DNA of 64,000 bases from Sporosarcina gallistercoris (GTDB taxonomy: Bacteria > Bacillota > Bacilli > Bacillales_A > Planococcaceae), in NCBI RefSeq assembly GCF_014836415.1, contig NZ_JACSQY010000009.1, positions 62,001-126,000 of the forward strand. Reading direction: 5' to 3'. Made by a program: the position numbers and the translations under genes. Each line of letters starts with the position of its first letter. Position 1 is the first letter of the stretch. Below the pieces are notes generated by a model. That model made no database searches and was not told where the DNA came from. It worked only from the letters and a program-made list of their open reading frames with translations. Below are positions 63,168-64,000 of the stretch, one piece after another.

Positions 63168-63240
63168 CTAAAAGGTACCTATGCGCGAAACAAACATGAA
63201 TGGGAAACAAACACGAAAGTTTCTTGCGAAGGTACCTATT
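63168..63240 (-). terminator. Long inverted repeat acting as probable terminator of the AAA+ gene
   Basis: The arms at 63173-63191 and 63219-63237 (each with the palindrome AGGTACCT and GAAAC at the loop end) pair at 15 of 19 positions. In the minus direction they are followed by TTTTAGTTTTTT. The 27-base interior and the left arm hold two copies of GAAACAAACA 17 bases apart, which is unusual for a simple terminator. Confidence 0.55.
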
Positions 63241-63246
63241 AAAGAT

Positions 63247-64000
63247 TCAGCTCTCCAACAAAACCAAATCACCTATTGTAATCTCTTTTTTCAATCCATC
63301 ACTCAACTGGCTACTGCTCGCAATCGCCATTCTATAGTCGACTTTCCGAGTCATTTCTTTAGCCATCTTCTTAGCCAGACCCGCATTTCCGAAGTGGTCG
63401 TCTCTATTTTGATAAATGTCTTGGTAATGTCCATACAGCATATTTTTCGCTTCTATCGTGAGGACATATCCTTGAATATAGAGTTCGGTAATTTCCATGA
63501 GTTCTTCAGGCGTATAATCATCAAAATGTAACGTGAGCCCGAAACGGCGGCGGAGTCCTGCGTTGCTGTCCAGGAAACGGGTCATTTCTTTCTCATAGCC
63601 TGCCGCGATCAGCAAGAACTCTCCTTGTCGATCGGACATCTGCTTCAGCAATACTTCCACCGCTTTTTTACCGTAGTCATTCTCTCCGCTACCTGCGAGT
63701 GTATACGCTTCGTCGATGAACAGCGCACTTCCCATTGCCCGTTCAATCTGATCAGCTGTGCGCTTCTCTGTTTCACCGATATGAGTACCGACTAAATCGC
63801 TGCGATCCACTTCAATCAGCTCGCCTCGTTCGAGTAATCCGAGCGCTTGATAGATACCTGCAAGCACGCGGGCGACCTCTGTTTTACCTGTCCCGGGTTT
63901 TCCGATCAGCAACGTATGGTTCATCAGCTTTTCGGCTGAATGGTTTTCCCTTTTGTAATACCTCATCAGTTCAATCATTTCATCAATTTCAGCTTTCACT
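63247..64000 (-). CDS. CbxX/CfxQ (SpoVK-like) AAA+ ATPase, partial (N-terminus off the right edge)
   Basis: The frame runs to the window edge; relatives have sequence before VKAEIDEMIELMRYY, so the N-terminus is probably missing, although a GTG at 63999 exists. The visible 250 residues contain Walker A (GKPGTGKTEVARVLAG), the ERGELIEVDRSDLVGTHIGETEKRT segment, Walker B (ALFIDEAYTLAGSGENDYGKKAVEVLLKQM), sensor 1 (IAAGYEKEMTRFLDSNAGLRRRF) and the helical lid. The family includes the Rubisco activase CbbX and the sporulation protein SpoVK. In Bacillales an SpoVK-type role is more likely than Rubisco activation, but this cannot be confirmed here. Confidence 0.85.
   Translation of the reverse strand, partial: VKAEIDEMIELMRYYKRENHSAEKLMNHTLLIGKPGTGKTEVARVLAGIYQALGLLERGELIEVDRSDLVGTHIGETEKRTADQIERAMGSALFIDEAYTLAGSGENDYGKKAVEVLLKQMSDRQGEFLLIAAGYEKEMTRFLDSNAGLRRRFGLTLHFDDYTPEELMEITELYIQGYVLTIEAKNMLYGHYQDIYQNRDDHFGNAGLAKKMAKEMTRKVDYRMAIASSSQLSDGLKKEITIGDLVLLES

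Noticed and set aside
63247..64000. Calling the CbxX-type ATPase a Rubisco activase
   Set aside because: No Rubisco genes or autotrophic context are visible, and the same family includes the sporulation protein SpoVK.

Overview
This window comes from the chromosome of a Gram-positive, probably spore-forming Bacillales bacterium. I infer a Sporosarcina/Planococcaceae-like relative, but the sequence alone does not fix the genus. The support is strong AGGAGG-type ribosome binding sites with frequent GTG/TTG starts, lipobox lipoproteins, S-layer homology (SLH) domains, oligopeptide ABC operons and a CbxX/SpoVK-like ATPase. I see no rRNA, tRNA, CRISPR array, prophage or intact insertion sequence. 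Most genes lie on the minus strand.

Layout. Positions 1-5.1 kb hold an SLH-anchored nucleotidase (cut by the left edge) and a 1196-residue secreted nuclease, separated by a terminator and six degenerate 21-bp repeats. From 5.3-8.4 kb are housekeeping genes: DUF488, NUDIX, GNAT, a small lipoprotein that seems to start at ATT, and NERD. From 9.0-18.1 kb is one long minus-strand operon: L-asparaginase II, a complete dipeptide ABC transporter, a regulator with a signal-receiver-like N-terminus, the M55 D-aminopeptidase DppA and a C26 amidotransferase-like hydrolase. From 18.3-20.2 kb are a PepSY protein, a small membrane protein and an M20 carbamoylase/allantoate-hydrolase-type enzyme. From 20.7-24.9 kb a plus-strand operon couples a GAF-PAS-GGDEF-EAL protein to a ThDP enzyme and a carboxymuconolactone-decarboxylase-family protein.

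The most coherent system lies at 25-46 kb. It centres on rpoN (sigma-54) and its activator, with three sigma-54 promoters readable by eye. One drives a complete trans-4-hydroxyproline catabolic operon: FAD oxidoreductase, hydroxyproline epimerase, an epimerase paralogue that has lost both catalytic cysteines, an NhaC-type transporter, a DapA-family deaminase and an alpha-ketoglutarate-semialdehyde dehydrogenase. A second drives three genes for the rest of a multi-subunit cis-4-hydroxy-D-proline dehydrogenase. The third precedes an oligopeptide transporter operon that ends in an M24 (prolidase-family) peptidase. Together they look like a regulon that imports proline/hydroxyproline-rich peptides, as from collagen, cleaves them and burns the imino acid to 2-oxoglutarate.

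At 45.8-49.8 kb is a satellite imino-acid module: an ornithine-cyclodeaminase-family reductase, an XRE-cupin regulator, a cation symporter and another proline-racemase-family enzyme. At 50.2-57.1 kb is a catabolic cluster of unknown substrate: a two-part DUF3100 membrane system, a 3-hydroxyisobutyrate-dehydrogenase-like enzyme, an aldehyde dehydrogenase, a GAF/PucR-type regulator and a YfcC transporter. The right end (57.1-64 kb) is gene-poor at first, with a frameshifted remnant, then an SLH/beta-propeller surface protein, an M28 aminopeptidase lipoprotein and a CbxX-type AAA+ ATPase cut by the edge.
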